Of a stretch of DNA of 42,763 nt, positions 15,525 to 26,028 are shown piece after piece. Source of the stretch: Rhodococcus aetherivorans. Its GTDB lineage: Bacteria; Actinomycetota; Actinomycetes; Mycobacteriales; Mycobacteriaceae. The stretch is taken from positions 1-42,763 of the forward strand of contig NZ_JAALEG010000053.1 in the NCBI RefSeq assembly GCF_011058165.1, written 5' to 3'. Made by a program: the position numbers and the translations under genes. Below the pieces are notes generated by a model. That model was given only the letters and a program-made list of their open reading frames with translations, had not been told where the DNA came from and searched no databases. Position 1 is the stretch's first letter. Each line of letters opens with the position of its first letter.

Positions 15525-16310
15525 TCAGCCGGCGATCGCGTCCGGGTGCCGGGCCAGGGCGCGACGTGCGTAGTAGGCGAAGTTGGCCTGGCTGCGTTTC
15601 GGGGTGAGGGTCCAGTCGTGCGCCTCTCGCGCGAGCCGGTCCGGAAGTTCGGCGATCGTGCCGGCCGCCATGGCGGCGAGTTGCAGCTCGGCGCCGCGTT
15701 CGATCAGCACGGCGAGCGAGCACGCCTCCTCGATGCCGGCCCCGGCGACGACGTGGCCGTGGTGGGCCAGGAGGATCGCCTTCTTCGAGCCGAGCGCGGC
15801 AGTGATGATCTCGCCTTCCTCGTTGCCGACCGGCACGCCGGGCCAGGCGGGGAGGAAGGCGCAGTCGTCGTAGAGCGGCGCGATGTCCATCTGGGACACC
15901 ACGAGCGGGACTTCGAGCATGGACAGTGCGGCGACGTGGAACGGATGGGTGTGGACGATGCACTGCACGTCGGGGCGCGCGCGGTAGATCCAGCTGTGGA
16001 ACCGGTTGGCGGGATTGGCCATCCCGGAGCCGTCGAGAACCTGGAGATCCTCGTCGACCAACAGCAGGTTGTCCTCGGTGATCTCGTCGAACCCGAGGCC
16101 CAGCTGCTGGGTGTAGTAGGTCCCCGGTTCTTCGGCGCGGGCGGTGATCTGGCCCGCCAGGCCGGAGTCGTGCCCGGCGTCGAACAGGATTCGGCAGGTC
16201 AGGGCGAGCTTCTGGCGCGTCGTCCAGCCGGACTCCGCAAGGTGGGTCCGCATGCGGGCCTGGGCCTGGTGCATCAACTCCGCTTTCGTAGCGGTGAACG
16301 TCCCGGACAT
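15525..16310 (-). CDS. Class II aldolase/adducin family protein
   Basis: A 261-residue protein of the zinc-dependent AraD/FucA fold. Metal-site motifs are clear: VHTHPFHVAAL (two His of the HxHP type) and a third near LLAHHGHVVAGAGIEEA; an acidic catalytic residue precedes at DIAPLYDDC. Members cleave or isomerise sugar phosphates or decarboxylate related acids. ATG at 16310 is chosen for GAGGAGG 7 bases upstream. It is first gene of a two-gene minus-strand operon with a DHDPS-family enzyme. A long N-terminal stretch (about 60 residues before GLAGQITAR) is usual for the larger members of the family. The substrate is unknown. Confidence 0.88.
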   Translation of the reverse strand: MSGTFTATKAELMHQAQARMRTHLAESGWTTRQKLALTCRILFDAGHDSGLAGQITARAEEPGTYYTQQLGLGFDEITEDNLLLVDEDLQVLDGSGMANPANRFHSWIYRARPDVQCIVHTHPFHVAALSMLEVPLVVSQMDIAPLYDDCAFLPAWPGVPVGNEEGEIITAALGSKKAILLAHHGHVVAGAGIEEACSLAVLIERGAELQLAAMAAGTIAELPDRLAREAHDWTLTPKRSQANFAYYARRALARHPDAIAG

Positions 16311-16352
16311 CGATCGGCCTCCTCGATCTCGACTGTGGTGGACACGAGGGAG

Positions 16353-16372
16353 ACTATAGGACACTTTGTGTC
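16353..16372 (-). promoter_or_regulatory. Promoter and operator of the aldolase operon
   Basis: On the minus strand TATAGT (16358-16353) is a near-consensus -10 box, giving a leader of about 36 bases. Just upstream of it is a perfect dyad, GACAC-TTT-GTGTC (16360-16372). A regulator bound there would cover the promoter spacer. Confidence 0.6.
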
Positions 16373-16406
16373 ATGTACAGCTACTTTCGTCGGGAGAGCC
16401 CTCGAC

Positions 16407-16423
16407 AGGACACTTTGTAGACT
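16407..16423 (+). promoter_or_regulatory. Promoter and second operator copy of the regulator gene
   Basis: AGGACACTTTGT at 16407-16418 repeats the 12 bases at 16358-16369 exactly, 49 bases apart. It runs into TAGACT (16418-16423), a -10 candidate for the XRE-cupin gene. The second half of the dyad is not conserved here. Autoregulation of the divergent pair is inferred. Confidence 0.5.
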
Positions 16424-16458
16424 CGCCGTGTGAGGGGTGACGACGGAAGGACGGGGCC

Positions 16459-16980
16459 GTGACCGCGCTGGTGCGAGCGTTACGCAAGGAGCGGGGGCTC
16501 ACGCTCGAGGCCCTCGCGGCGCAGACCGGGTTGACCAAGAGCTACCTGTCCAAGATCGAGCGCGAGCGCAGCACACCGTCGATCGCGGTGGCGATGAGGA
16601 TCGCCCGCGCCCTCGACGTCGACGTCGGGCAGCTGTTCGCGGACGACGCGTCGCGTTCGCGGATGACGATCGAGCGCGCCCCCGCCCGGGCCGGGGCGGA
16701 CCGCTACCACCCCGTCGCCGCGGGAATGCTGGGGAAAGCGATGTCCCCGTTCGTCGTCCGGCCCGGACGCGACTTCGCCGACGACCCGCACCCCGAGCAC
16801 AGCGGCCAGGAGTTCGTGTTCGTCGTCTCCGGATCGATCGAACTCGACCACGGGGGGACGATCGTCACCCTGGACGCCGGCGACTGCGCCTACTTCGACG
16901 CCTCCCTCGATCATCGGCTCCGCAGCACCGGCCCGGTGGACGCCGAGGTCCTCGTCGTCGCATGCAACGACAACCACTGA
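16459..16980 (+). CDS. XRE-family regulator with cupin sensor domain
   Basis: A 173-residue transcription factor: N-terminal helix-turn-helix (residues 1-60; ALRKERGLTLEALAAQTGL, KSYLSKIERERSTPSIAVA) and C-terminal cupin_2 barrel (about 85-170; HPEHSGQEFVFVVSGSIEL, DAGDCAYFDASLDHRLRS), which usually binds the small-molecule effector. GTG at 16459 has GGAAGG 8 bases upstream. It is divergent from the aldolase / DHDPS-family operon, and both promoters carry the same 12-base element, so it most likely controls that operon and itself. The effector is unknown. Confidence 0.92.
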   Translation: MTALVRALRKERGLTLEALAAQTGLTKSYLSKIERERSTPSIAVAMRIARALDVDVGQLFADDASRSRMTIERAPARAGADRYHPVAAGMLGKAMSPFVVRPGRDFADDPHPEHSGQEFVFVVSGSIELDHGGTIVTLDAGDCAYFDASLDHRLRSTGPVDAEVLVVACNDNH

Positions 16981-17026
16981 TCGAGACGCCTGCAGGACCG
17001 TAGGGCGACCCCGCGCGGCGCGATCC

Positions 17027-17039
17027 GCCCGAATCGGGC
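17027..17039. repeat. Short dyad before the ABC transporter genes
   Basis: GCCCGA and TCGGGC are perfect 6-base arms around one base, 12 bases before the ATG of the ATPase gene. It may be an operator or the foot of a terminator for the preceding gene; nothing else is seen in this 71-base gap. Confidence 0.35.
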
Positions 17040-17051
17040 AGGCTGTGGGTC

Positions 17052-17996
17052 ATGATCGAAGTGACCGGACTGACGAAGACCTTCGGTTCCACCGTCGCCG
17101 TCGACGATGTGACGTTCACGGTCCGGCCGGGGATCGTCACCGGATTCCTCGGCCCCAACGGCGCCGGGAAATCCACGACGATGCGGATGATCCTCGGCCT
17201 CGACCGGCCCACCGCCGGGACCGCGCTGATCGACGGCGTCCCCTACCGGCAGCTGAAGCGGCCGCTGCGGACCGTCGGTGCGCTGCTCGACGCGCGCTGG
17301 GTACACCCGAACCGGTCGGCGCGGGCACACCTGCGCTGGCTCGCCGCGTCCAACGGCCTGCCGAACTCGCGGGTCGAGGAGGTGCTCGCGCTCGTCGGCC
17401 TGACCGAGGTGGCCGACAAGCGCGCGGGCGGTTTCTCGCTCGGCATGTCGCAGCGGCTCGGACTGGCCGGTGCCCTGCTCGGCGACCCGAAGGTGCTGCT
17501 GTTCGACGAGCCCGTCAACGGCCTCGACCCCGAGGGCATCGTGTGGATCCGGCGGTTCATGCAGGCCCTCGCGACGGAGGGCCGCACCGTGCTCGTGTCG
17601 AGCCACCTGCTGTCGGAGATGGCGCAGACCGCCGACCACCTGCTGGTGATCGGCCGGGGCCGGCTCATCGCGGACACGTCCGTCGCGGAGTTCGTCGAGC
17701 GGGCGTCGGAGGCGACGGTGCGGGTGCGCAGCCCACAGCTCGACACGCTGCGGACGGCACTGACCGGGCAGGGCCACACCGTCCGGGACGACGAGGGCGC
17801 GCTGATCGTCAGCGGCGTCACCACCGCGCAGGTGGGTGAGGTCGCAGCTGCGCACTCGGTGGTGCTGCACGAGTTGGCGGGCCAGAACGCGTCGCTCGAG
17901 GAGGCGTTCATGAAACTGACCGGAGACGACGTGCAGTACCAGGGAGCCGTGGCCGGGGGCCCGGCTGTGCAGCCGATGAAGGGGGAGCTGCGATGA
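17052..17996 (+). CDS. ABC transporter ATP-binding protein
   Basis: A 314-residue ABC ATPase of the DrrA/CcmA exporter type. Walker A is GPNGAGKST (residues 34-42), the signature loop reads FSLGMSQRL instead of LSGGQ as usual for this subfamily, Walker B is VLLFDEPVNGLDPEG, and the switch His is in VLVSSHLLSEM. After about residue 215 comes the small C-terminal domain typical of these exporters. Its stop overlaps the permease ATG by 4 bases. Substrate not predictable; antibiotics, lipids or peptides are typical. It is one of several genes inserted between thiG and lpqL relative to M. tuberculosis. Confidence 0.93.
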   Translation: MIEVTGLTKTFGSTVAVDDVTFTVRPGIVTGFLGPNGAGKSTTMRMILGLDRPTAGTALIDGVPYRQLKRPLRTVGALLDARWVHPNRSARAHLRWLAASNGLPNSRVEEVLALVGLTEVADKRAGGFSLGMSQRLGLAGALLGDPKVLLFDEPVNGLDPEGIVWIRRFMQALATEGRTVLVSSHLLSEMAQTADHLLVIGRGRLIADTSVAEFVERASEATVRVRSPQLDTLRTALTGQGHTVRDDEGALIVSGVTTAQVGEVAAAHSVVLHELAGQNASLEEAFMKLTGDDVQYQGAVAGGPAVQPMKGELR

Positions 17997-18805
17997 GCGT
18001 GGCCGTGGACAACGCCGGCACGACGAGCGTGGTCGTGGACACCGTCAAGGCGGAACGGATCAAACTGACCTCCACCCAGTCGCCGTGGTGGTGCACCGTC
18101 GTGATCGTCGCGCTGGGCCTCGGCCTCGCGGCGATCCTCGGCGCCGCGTCCAAGGCGAGCATGTCCGTCGACGAGGAGGTCGGCCGGTTCTACCCGACCG
18201 TCGACGTCGCGGTCAGCGGCGTCGCCGGCTTCGGCGTGCTCGTGCTGATGATCCTCGCGGCGCTGTCGGTGACCAGCGAGTACCGGTTCGGGGTCATCCG
18301 TACCACGTTCCAGGCCATGCCGAACCGCAGCGCCGTCCTCGTCGTCAAGGCGCTGCTGATCGGGGTGTTCGGCGCGGTACTGACCGGCGTGCTGGCCCTC
18401 GCCTCGTTCTATCTCGCCAAGGCCCTCGCCGGCCCGGAGGCCGGGCGGGACCTGGTGCTCGAGGGCGACGATGCGTGGCGGTCGATCTACGGCGTCGCGA
18501 TCTACGCGCTGCTGTGCGCGGTGCTCGCCGTCGCGGTGGGGGCGCTGTTGCGCCAGTCCGCCGGCACCATCGCGCTGCTGCTGCTGCTGTGGCCGCTGCT
18601 GATCGAGTCGCTGTTCGCGCTGTTCGGTTCGTTCGGCCGGCAGGTGCAGCCCTTCCTGCCGTTCGCCAATGCCAACCACTTCCTCGGCAGCGAGCAGGGC
18701 ATCGACTTCCACTGGGGGCCGTGGGGTTCGCTGGTGTACTTCGCGGTGTTCGTCGCCGTGGTGTTCGCGGCCGCGCTGGTCGTGGTGAACCGGCGCGACG
18801 CGTGA
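17993..18805 (+). CDS. ABC-2 type transporter permease
   Basis: A 270-residue integral membrane protein with about six hydrophobic segments (for example WWCTVVIVALGLGLAAILG, GFGVLVLMILAALSV, LLIGVFGAVLTGVLALASF, SIYGVAIYALLCAVLAVAVG, IALLLLLWPLLIESLFALF and LVYFAVFVAVVFAAALVVV). The first cytoplasmic stretch KAERIKLTSTQSPWW is typical of ABC-2 permeases, as is SVTSEYRFGVIRTTFQAMP. It is translationally coupled to the ATPase gene and probably forms a homodimer with two copies of it. Transported substrate unknown. Confidence 0.92.
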   Translation: MSVAVDNAGTTSVVVDTVKAERIKLTSTQSPWWCTVVIVALGLGLAAILGAASKASMSVDEEVGRFYPTVDVAVSGVAGFGVLVLMILAALSVTSEYRFGVIRTTFQAMPNRSAVLVVKALLIGVFGAVLTGVLALASFYLAKALAGPEAGRDLVLEGDDAWRSIYGVAIYALLCAVLAVAVGALLRQSAGTIALLLLLWPLLIESLFALFGSFGRQVQPFLPFANANHFLGSEQGIDFHWGPWGSLVYFAVFVAVVFAAALVVVNRRDA

Positions 18806-18806
18806 G

Positions 18807-18812
18807 TATTCT
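18807..18812 (+). promoter_or_regulatory. Putative -10 box of lpqL (leaderless)
   Basis: TATTCT lies 6 bases before the lpqL ATG and there is no Shine-Dalgarno. The gap to the permease gene is only 13 bases, so read-through from the ABC genes is also possible. Confidence 0.4.
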
Positions 18813-18818
18813 CGGCGG

Positions 18819-20279
18819 ATGAACCGGGGAGCGCGGGTACGGGCCGGGGGCGCCGTCGCGGCGATCGTGCTGCTGGTGGCGGCATGTTCGGACGAGCCGC
18901 TGGCGCCGCCGCCGGTGGACCCGGCCGCGCTGGCGGGGGCCGTGGGAATCGACGCGGTGGTCGGCCACCTCACGGAACTCGAACGCATCGCCACCGAGCA
19001 CGACGGCAACCGCGCCGTGGGCACCGCCGGCTACGACGCGAGCGTCGACTACGTCGCCGGCCGGTTGCGCGACGCGGGATTCGACGTGCAGACCCCGGAG
19101 TTCGACGTCCGCAGTTTCGACGTGGAGACCGAGACCCTGACCGTCGCCGGCGCGCCGGTGCCGGTCCGGGCCCTCGAGTTCTCGCCGTCCACCGGTCCGG
19201 ACGGACTCACCGCCCGGCTCGTGCCGGTGCCCGCCGACGACACGCCCGGGTGCGAGGCCTCCGACTACGACGGTCTCGACGTCTCCGGCGCCGTCGTGCT
19301 CGTCACGCGCGGGGTGTGCCCGTTCTTCGTCAAGCAGCAGGTCGCGGCCGAACGCGGTGCGGCGGCGCTCCTCGTCGCCAACAACGAGGACGGTGCGCTC
19401 GCCGGCGCCACCCTCGGCGAGGAGGGCAACGACCTCGTGCCCGCCGCGGGGATCAGCGGCGCCGACGGCCGCGCGCTCGCCGCCGCACCCACCACGGTGA
19501 CCCTCGTCCTCGACACCCGCGTCGACAGCGTGCGCTCGCGCAACGTGCTCGCGCAGACCACCACGGGCTCGACCGACGACGTGGTCGTCGTCGGCGCCCA
19601 CCTCGACAGCGTCCCGGAGGGACCGGGCATCAACGACAACGGCACCGGCGTCGCCGCGGTGCTCGAGACGGCCCTGCAGCTCGGCAGCGACCCGGGTGTC
19701 ACCAACGCGGTGCGGTTCGCGTTCTGGGGCGCCGAGGAGGTCGGGCTGGTCGGCTCCACCGACTATGTGGCCTCCCTGGACGACGCCGCCCGCGAGGACA
19801 TCGCCCTGTACCTGAACTTCGACATGCTCGGGTCGCCGAATCCCGGCTACCTCGTCTACGACGGCGACGACTCCGACGCGGTGGGCGCCGGACCGGGACC
19901 GGAAGGCTCGGCCGGCATCGAGCGCACCTTCCTGGGCTACCTGACGTCGCGGGGCGTCGCCGCGGACGGCACCGACTTCGACGGCCGCTCCGACTACGGG
20001 CCGTTCGTCGACGCGGGCATCCCCTCCGGGGGCGTGTTCTCAGGTGCCGACGACCGCAAGACCCCGGAGCAGGCGGGCAAGTGGGGCGGCACCGGCGACG
20101 CGCCGTTCGACCCGAACTACCACAGCCCGCAGGACACGCTCGCCAACATCGACCGGGCCGCGCTCGCCGTCGCCGCCTCGGCCGTCGGGTACGGGGTGGG
20201 CACGTATGCGCGGACCGTCACGGGACCGGACGGGGTTCCCGTCGGGCCGCAGCGCGCCGAGGTCCGCTCCGATGGATGA
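18819..20279 (+). CDS. lpqL: M28 family aminopeptidase lipoprotein LpqL
   Basis: An exported zinc aminopeptidase of 486 residues, in the Rv0418 position. The signal peptide ends in the lipobox VAAC with Cys23. A protease-associated (PA) domain is inserted around residues 125-225, followed by the M28 core with all expected di-zinc ligands: GAHLDSVPEGPGINDNGTG (His, Asp), WGAEEVGLVGS (Glu pair), YLNFDMLG (Asp) and NYHSPQDT (His). It would trim peptides at the cell envelope. Its stop lies within the start of the cyclase gene (8-base overlap). Confidence 0.94.
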   Translation: MNRGARVRAGGAVAAIVLLVAACSDEPLAPPPVDPAALAGAVGIDAVVGHLTELERIATEHDGNRAVGTAGYDASVDYVAGRLRDAGFDVQTPEFDVRSFDVETETLTVAGAPVPVRALEFSPSTGPDGLTARLVPVPADDTPGCEASDYDGLDVSGAVVLVTRGVCPFFVKQQVAAERGAAALLVANNEDGALAGATLGEEGNDLVPAAGISGADGRALAAAPTTVTLVLDTRVDSVRSRNVLAQTTTGSTDDVVVVGAHLDSVPEGPGINDNGTGVAAVLETALQLGSDPGVTNAVRFAFWGAEEVGLVGSTDYVASLDDAAREDIALYLNFDMLGSPNPGYLVYDGDDSDAVGAGPGPEGSAGIERTFLGYLTSRGVAADGTDFDGRSDYGPFVDAGIPSGGVFSGADDRKTPEQAGKWGGTGDAPFDPNYHSPQDTLANIDRAALAVAASAVGYGVGTYARTVTGPDGVPVGPQRAEVRSDG

Positions 20280-21073
20280 GACGCCGGCCCCGGGCTTCGG
20301 TCGTCGCCTCGCGGACCGGTTCTCGGCCGTGGACCGGCGGCCCGAGCTGGTCCGGCTGGCCCGGCGGCTGCGACGCGCGCTCCCCGGCGATCCCGGGTTC
20401 GGCGATCCGCTGTCCACCGCCGGGACCAGCGGGCCGCAGGCCGTCGCCCGGCTGGCCGGACGGTGGCGCGACGTCGACGAACCGAGCGCGGTGCACGAAC
20501 TCGGATTCGGCGTGCTGCAGGCCTGGCAGGCGCTGCTCGAACGCGCCGGCGCCGGCCGCGGCGACCGGGAGGTCACCGTGGTCTTCACCGACCTCGTGGG
20601 GTTCTCGACGTGGTCCCTCGCCGCGGGCGACGTCGCCACCCTCGACCTGCTGCGGCGCGTCGCCCGGACGCTGGAGCCGGCGTTCACGGACCGCGGCGGC
20701 ACCGTCGTCAAGCGGCTCGGCGACGGTCTGATGGTGGTGTTCGACCGGCCGGAACGGGCGCTGGACGCGATCTTCGCGGCCCGCGCCGCCCTGACGGCGG
20801 TGACCGCGGACGGCTACCGGCCGCGGATCCGGGTCGGCGCGCACACCGGTCGGCCCCGGCGGATCGGCAGCGACTGGCTGGGCGTCGACGTCACCGTCGC
20901 GGCCCGCATGATGGAGCTCGCCGGGAACGGGCACGTGGTGGTGTCCTCCGCGACGCTCGACGCACTGCCGGCCGGTGCCGTCGACACGCTCGGCCTCGAG
21001 GTGCGCCCGCACCGGCGCGGGCTGTTCGCGTCGGCCCCCAAGGGTGTACCGCCCGAACTCGGGATCTGGCGGA

Positions 21074-21102
<29 letters not shown>
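20272..21102 (+). CDS. Class III adenylate cyclase
   Basis: A 276-residue cytosolic nucleotide cyclase. Residues 1-95 are a helical region (VHELGFGVLQAWQALLERAG) shared by several actinobacterial cyclases; the catalytic domain follows. Metal-binding Asp107 (VVFTDLVGFS) and Asp151 (RLGDGLMVVF) are present, as are Lys147 and Asp201, the pair that selects adenine. The transition-state Arg212 is present (VAARMM), but the Asn expected four residues earlier is Thr208. ATG at 20272 overlaps the lpqL end by 8 bases. The last 29 bases overlap the end of thiD on the other strand. No TM or sensor domain is fused. Confidence 0.9.
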
Positions 21103-23624
<2,522 letters not shown>

Positions 23625-23641
23625 TTGCGATGTGCGGTGCC

Positions 23642-23647
23642 ACCATA
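23642..23647 (-). promoter_or_regulatory. Putative -10 box of thiC
   Basis: TATGGT on the minus strand would start transcription near 23635, about 10 bases before the riboswitch. Its -35 region falls within the first 22-bp repeat. Confidence 0.4.
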
Positions 23648-23649
23648 GC

Positions 23650-23761
23650 GCAGCACCGTGCCGGGGGCAGGACGGCACCGCGCGGGGGGTGGCAGGGCAG
23701 CACCGTGCCGGGGCAGGGCAGCACCGTGCCGGGGGCAGGGCAGCACCGTGCCGGGGGCAGG
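23650..23761. repeat. 22-bp tandem repeat array upstream of thiC
   Basis: Four good copies of a unit beginning GCAGCACCGTGCCGGGG and ending GCAGG: 23650-23671, 23697-23717 (one base shorter), 23718-23739 and 23740-23761. A diverged copy fills 23672-23696. It lies between the thiC promoter and the next gene's promoter. The unit length and absence of spacers rule out CRISPR. Confidence 0.9.
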
Positions 23762-23807
23762 GCAGATATTTGCCGCCTACGTCTCGGCGGATACACCCTG
23801 CATGCTC

Positions 23808-23813
23808 TATAGT
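23808..23813 (+). promoter_or_regulatory. -10 box of the small GNAT gene
   Basis: TATAGT lies 41 bases before the ATG at 23855. No convincing -35 is visible at standard spacing. CGGAGGGG before the ATG supplies a ribosome site. Confidence 0.45.
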
Positions 23814-23854
23814 GGCGTAGGTCACAGTTCGGTTACGGCACCACGGAGGGGATC

Positions 23855-24205
23855 ATGCTCGTCAACTCGCCGCGTACCGAGGTGACCGACAACAAGGATC
23901 AGAACCGCTTCGAGCTACGCCTCAACGGGGATCTTGTCGGGATCCTCGGGTATTTCGACACGGATCGTCCCTCGGGCGTGCCCGGGCGCAACCATCCCGT
24001 CGTCGATTTCCTGCACACCGTCATCGTCGAGGACTTCGGGCACCGTGGGCTCGCGGGGGTGCTCGTGGGCCACTCCCTGGATCTCGCGCGTCAGCGTGGC
24101 TGGCGGGTCCGGCCCGTGTGCACCTACGTGCAACGGTTCCTCACCGCCCACCCCGAGTACCGGGACGTCGTCCTGCCGCTCGAGCCGACCGCCGGCCGTC
24201 GCTGA
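23855..24205 (+). CDS. Small GNAT-type N-acetyltransferase
   Basis: A 116-residue protein of the short YjdJ-like acetyltransferase family (COG2388 type). The pattern VTDNKDQNRFELRLNGDLVG, DFLHTVIVEDFGHRGLAGVLVGHSLD (with the GHRGLAGVL acetyl-CoA loop) and VCTYVQRFLTAHPEYRDVV is characteristic. Substrate unknown; members may acetylate small molecules or proteins. The ATG follows CGGAGGGG closely. It is a monocistronic plus-strand gene facing xthA, with 34 bases between the two stops. Confidence 0.85.
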   Translation: MLVNSPRTEVTDNKDQNRFELRLNGDLVGILGYFDTDRPSGVPGRNHPVVDFLHTVIVEDFGHRGLAGVLVGHSLDLARQRGWRVRPVCTYVQRFLTAHPEYRDVVLPLEPTAGRR

Positions 24206-24239
24206 CGCGCGGATTCCGCCCCGCCGTGACCGGGTCGCC

Positions 24240-25043
24240 TCAGTCGGCGAGGTCGACGACGACGGGCGCGTGGTCGCTCGCGCCCTTGCCCTTGCGCTCG
24301 TTGCGGTCGATCTCCGCGCCGGAGACCCGCGCCGCGAGCGCGGGGGAGCCGAGGACGAAGTCGATGCGCATGCCCTGGCGCTTCGGGAAGCGCAGCTGGG
24401 TGTAGTCCCAGTAGGTGTACACACCCGGGCCCGGGGCGTGCGGGCGCACCACGTCGGTGAAGCCGCCGTCGAGGAAGGCGCGGAACGCCTCCCGCTCCGG
24501 CTCCGACGTGTGCGTCCGGCCCTCGAAGAACGCCGGATCCCACACGTCCTCGTCGGTGGGAGCGATGTTCCAGTCACCGACGAGCGCGATCTGCTTCTGC
24601 GGGTCGGCGGCGAGCCAGGCCTGTGCGTCGGCCCGCAGCTTCGCCAGCCACTCGAGCTTGTAGACGTAGTGGGGATCGGCCAGCTCACGCCCGTTGGGCA
24701 CGTACAGGCTCCACACCCGCACGCCGCCGCACGTCGCGCCGATCGCCCGGGCCTCCTGTGCCGGGTCGGCGTCCGGGTCCTTGGTGAACCCGGGCTGGTC
24801 CTCGAACCCGACCTGCACGTCGTCGAGACCGATGCGGGAGGCGATGGCGACGCCGTTCCACTGGGAGAGCCCCACGTGTGCCACCCGGTAGCCGAGTTCT
24901 TCGAACCGCTCGTACGGGAACTGCTCGTCCTTGCACTTGGTCTCCTGCATGGCGAGCACATCGGTGCCCGTCCGCTGCAGCCAGTCGAGGATCCGGTCGG
25001 TACGGGCACGGACGGAGTTCACGTTCCAGGTAGCAAGACGCAC
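24240..25043 (-). CDS. xthA: Exodeoxyribonuclease III
   Basis: AP endonuclease / 3' exonuclease for base-excision repair. The 267 residues carry the endonuclease-exonuclease-phosphatase fold: RLATWNVNSVRARTDRILDW, MQETKCKDEQFP (catalytic Glu), SLYVPNGRELADPHY, LVGDWNIAPTDEDV (Asp, Asn), RIDFVLGSPAL and the final SDHAPVVVDL (Asp-His). Start is GTG at 25043; a TAGAGT hexamer 6 bases upstream overlaps the stop of the preceding GNAT gene, so it may have its own leaderless promoter as well as read-through. Matches Rv0427c. Confidence 0.96.
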   Translation of the reverse strand: MRLATWNVNSVRARTDRILDWLQRTGTDVLAMQETKCKDEQFPYERFEELGYRVAHVGLSQWNGVAIASRIGLDDVQVGFEDQPGFTKDPDADPAQEARAIGATCGGVRVWSLYVPNGRELADPHYVYKLEWLAKLRADAQAWLAADPQKQIALVGDWNIAPTDEDVWDPAFFEGRTHTSEPEREAFRAFLDGGFTDVVRPHAPGPGVYTYWDYTQLRFPKRQGMRIDFVLGSPALAARVSGAEIDRNERKGKGASDHAPVVVDLAD

Positions 25044-25049
25044 GTCCCC

Positions 25050-25055
25050 ACTCTA
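25050..25055 (-). promoter_or_regulatory. Putative -10 box of xthA (leaderless)
   Basis: TAGAGT on the minus strand lies 6 bases before the xthA GTG and includes the stop codon of the upstream GNAT gene. Identified by spacing only. Confidence 0.35.
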
Positions 25056-26021
25056 GGCGAGCGGACCGACAGGTTCCGTGGCGTACCGGTAGCGGTGGTG
25101 CTCGACGAATCCGAGCGCCCGGTACAGGCCCCGGGCGGCGGTGTTCCCCGCCGCGACCTGCAGGTATGCGTGGGTGGCGCCGTGGTCGCGACCCCACTGC
25201 AGCAGGGCCCCGCACACGAGCGTGCCGAGGCCGTTCCGGCGGTGCGCGGCGGCCACCTCGACGGCGGTCAGGCCCACCCAGCGGCGGCCGTCGGGGGCGT
25301 CGGTGACCGCGGCCCGGGCGATCGCCAGGGTCTCCGTGTCGCCGCCGATGCGGCCGAAGCCCAGGACGCCGCCCAGGACGGACTCGACGACCGCCCGGCC
25401 TTCGGCAGGCATCGGCGCGCCGCGGTAGCGGTACAGCGACAGCCACCCGGGGTCCGGGCCGGCGCTCACGGTCACGGGGGTGGCGACGCCGGGCAGCGGC
25501 ACGTTGTCGAGGTCGGCGGCCAGCACCTGCACCTCGTCGCTCGGTGCCCACCCGTGCGGGAGCCGGGCGAGCCGGTCCGGCAGCAGGAGCCGCAGCGGCA
25601 GGCCGCGGACCGCGAACCACTCGCGCATCCGGGCGTGCACGTCCGGATCGAGGGGGTCGGCGACCGTGCCCGGGTCGCCGAGCGGGGTGGCGGAATTCGC
25701 GCGGCCGGTGAAGCCGGCGCCGGCCCGCAGGAGCCAGCCGTCGATCCAGCCCTGTTCCAGCCCGGGCCAGGCGGCGGCCGCGGCGTTCTCGAGGGCGCGG
25801 ATCTCACCGGTGCGGATCGGCCGGGCACCGAGGGCCTTGAGCGCGACCACGGCCTCGGGCGCGACCTGCACGAGGCGGCCGCCGGCGGTGCGCACCACCA
25901 CGGCCGGTTCGAGGGAGACCAGCTCGCCGATCACGTCGGTCATCGGGTGGCTGTAGCCGGCGGGCAGCCGGTAGCGCAGCACCACCCGGGTGCCGACGGG
26001 TACGGACTGCTCGGTCGTCAC
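25053..26021 (-). CDS. GNAT acetyltransferase (Rv0428c-like)
   Basis: A 322-residue protein. The N-terminus (about residues 1-65; VPVGTRVVLRYRLPAG, DVIGELVSLEPAVVVRTAGG) resembles the SH3-like barrel of the mycobacterial Rv0428c family; the C-terminal half is a GNAT fold with VGLTAVEVAAAHRRNGLGTL (acetyl-CoA loop RRNGLG) and AYLQVAAGNTAARGLYRALGF. Between them is a region with WIDGWLLRAGAGFTGRANS, shared by the family. GTG at 26021 starts 7 bases after the def stop. It lies in the conserved order xthA-GNAT-def. Substrate unknown. Confidence 0.9.
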   Translation of the reverse strand: MTTEQSVPVGTRVVLRYRLPAGYSHPMTDVIGELVSLEPAVVVRTAGGRLVQVAPEAVVALKALGARPIRTGEIRALENAAAAAWPGLEQGWIDGWLLRAGAGFTGRANSATPLGDPGTVADPLDPDVHARMREWFAVRGLPLRLLLPDRLARLPHGWAPSDEVQVLAADLDNVPLPGVATPVTVSAGPDPGWLSLYRYRGAPMPAEGRAVVESVLGGVLGFGRIGGDTETLAIARAAVTDAPDGRRWVGLTAVEVAAAHRRNGLGTLVCGALLQWGRDHGATHAYLQVAAGNTAARGLYRALGFVEHHRYRYATEPVGPLA

Positions 26022-26028
26022 CGGCGCG

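Noticed and set aside
16459-16980. Antitoxin of a toxin-antitoxin pair
   Set aside because: The XRE protein has a cupin sensor domain and a divergent metabolic operon; no toxin-like small gene is adjacent.
23650-23761. CRISPR array
   Set aside because: The units are directly adjacent with no unique spacers and no cas genes are nearby.
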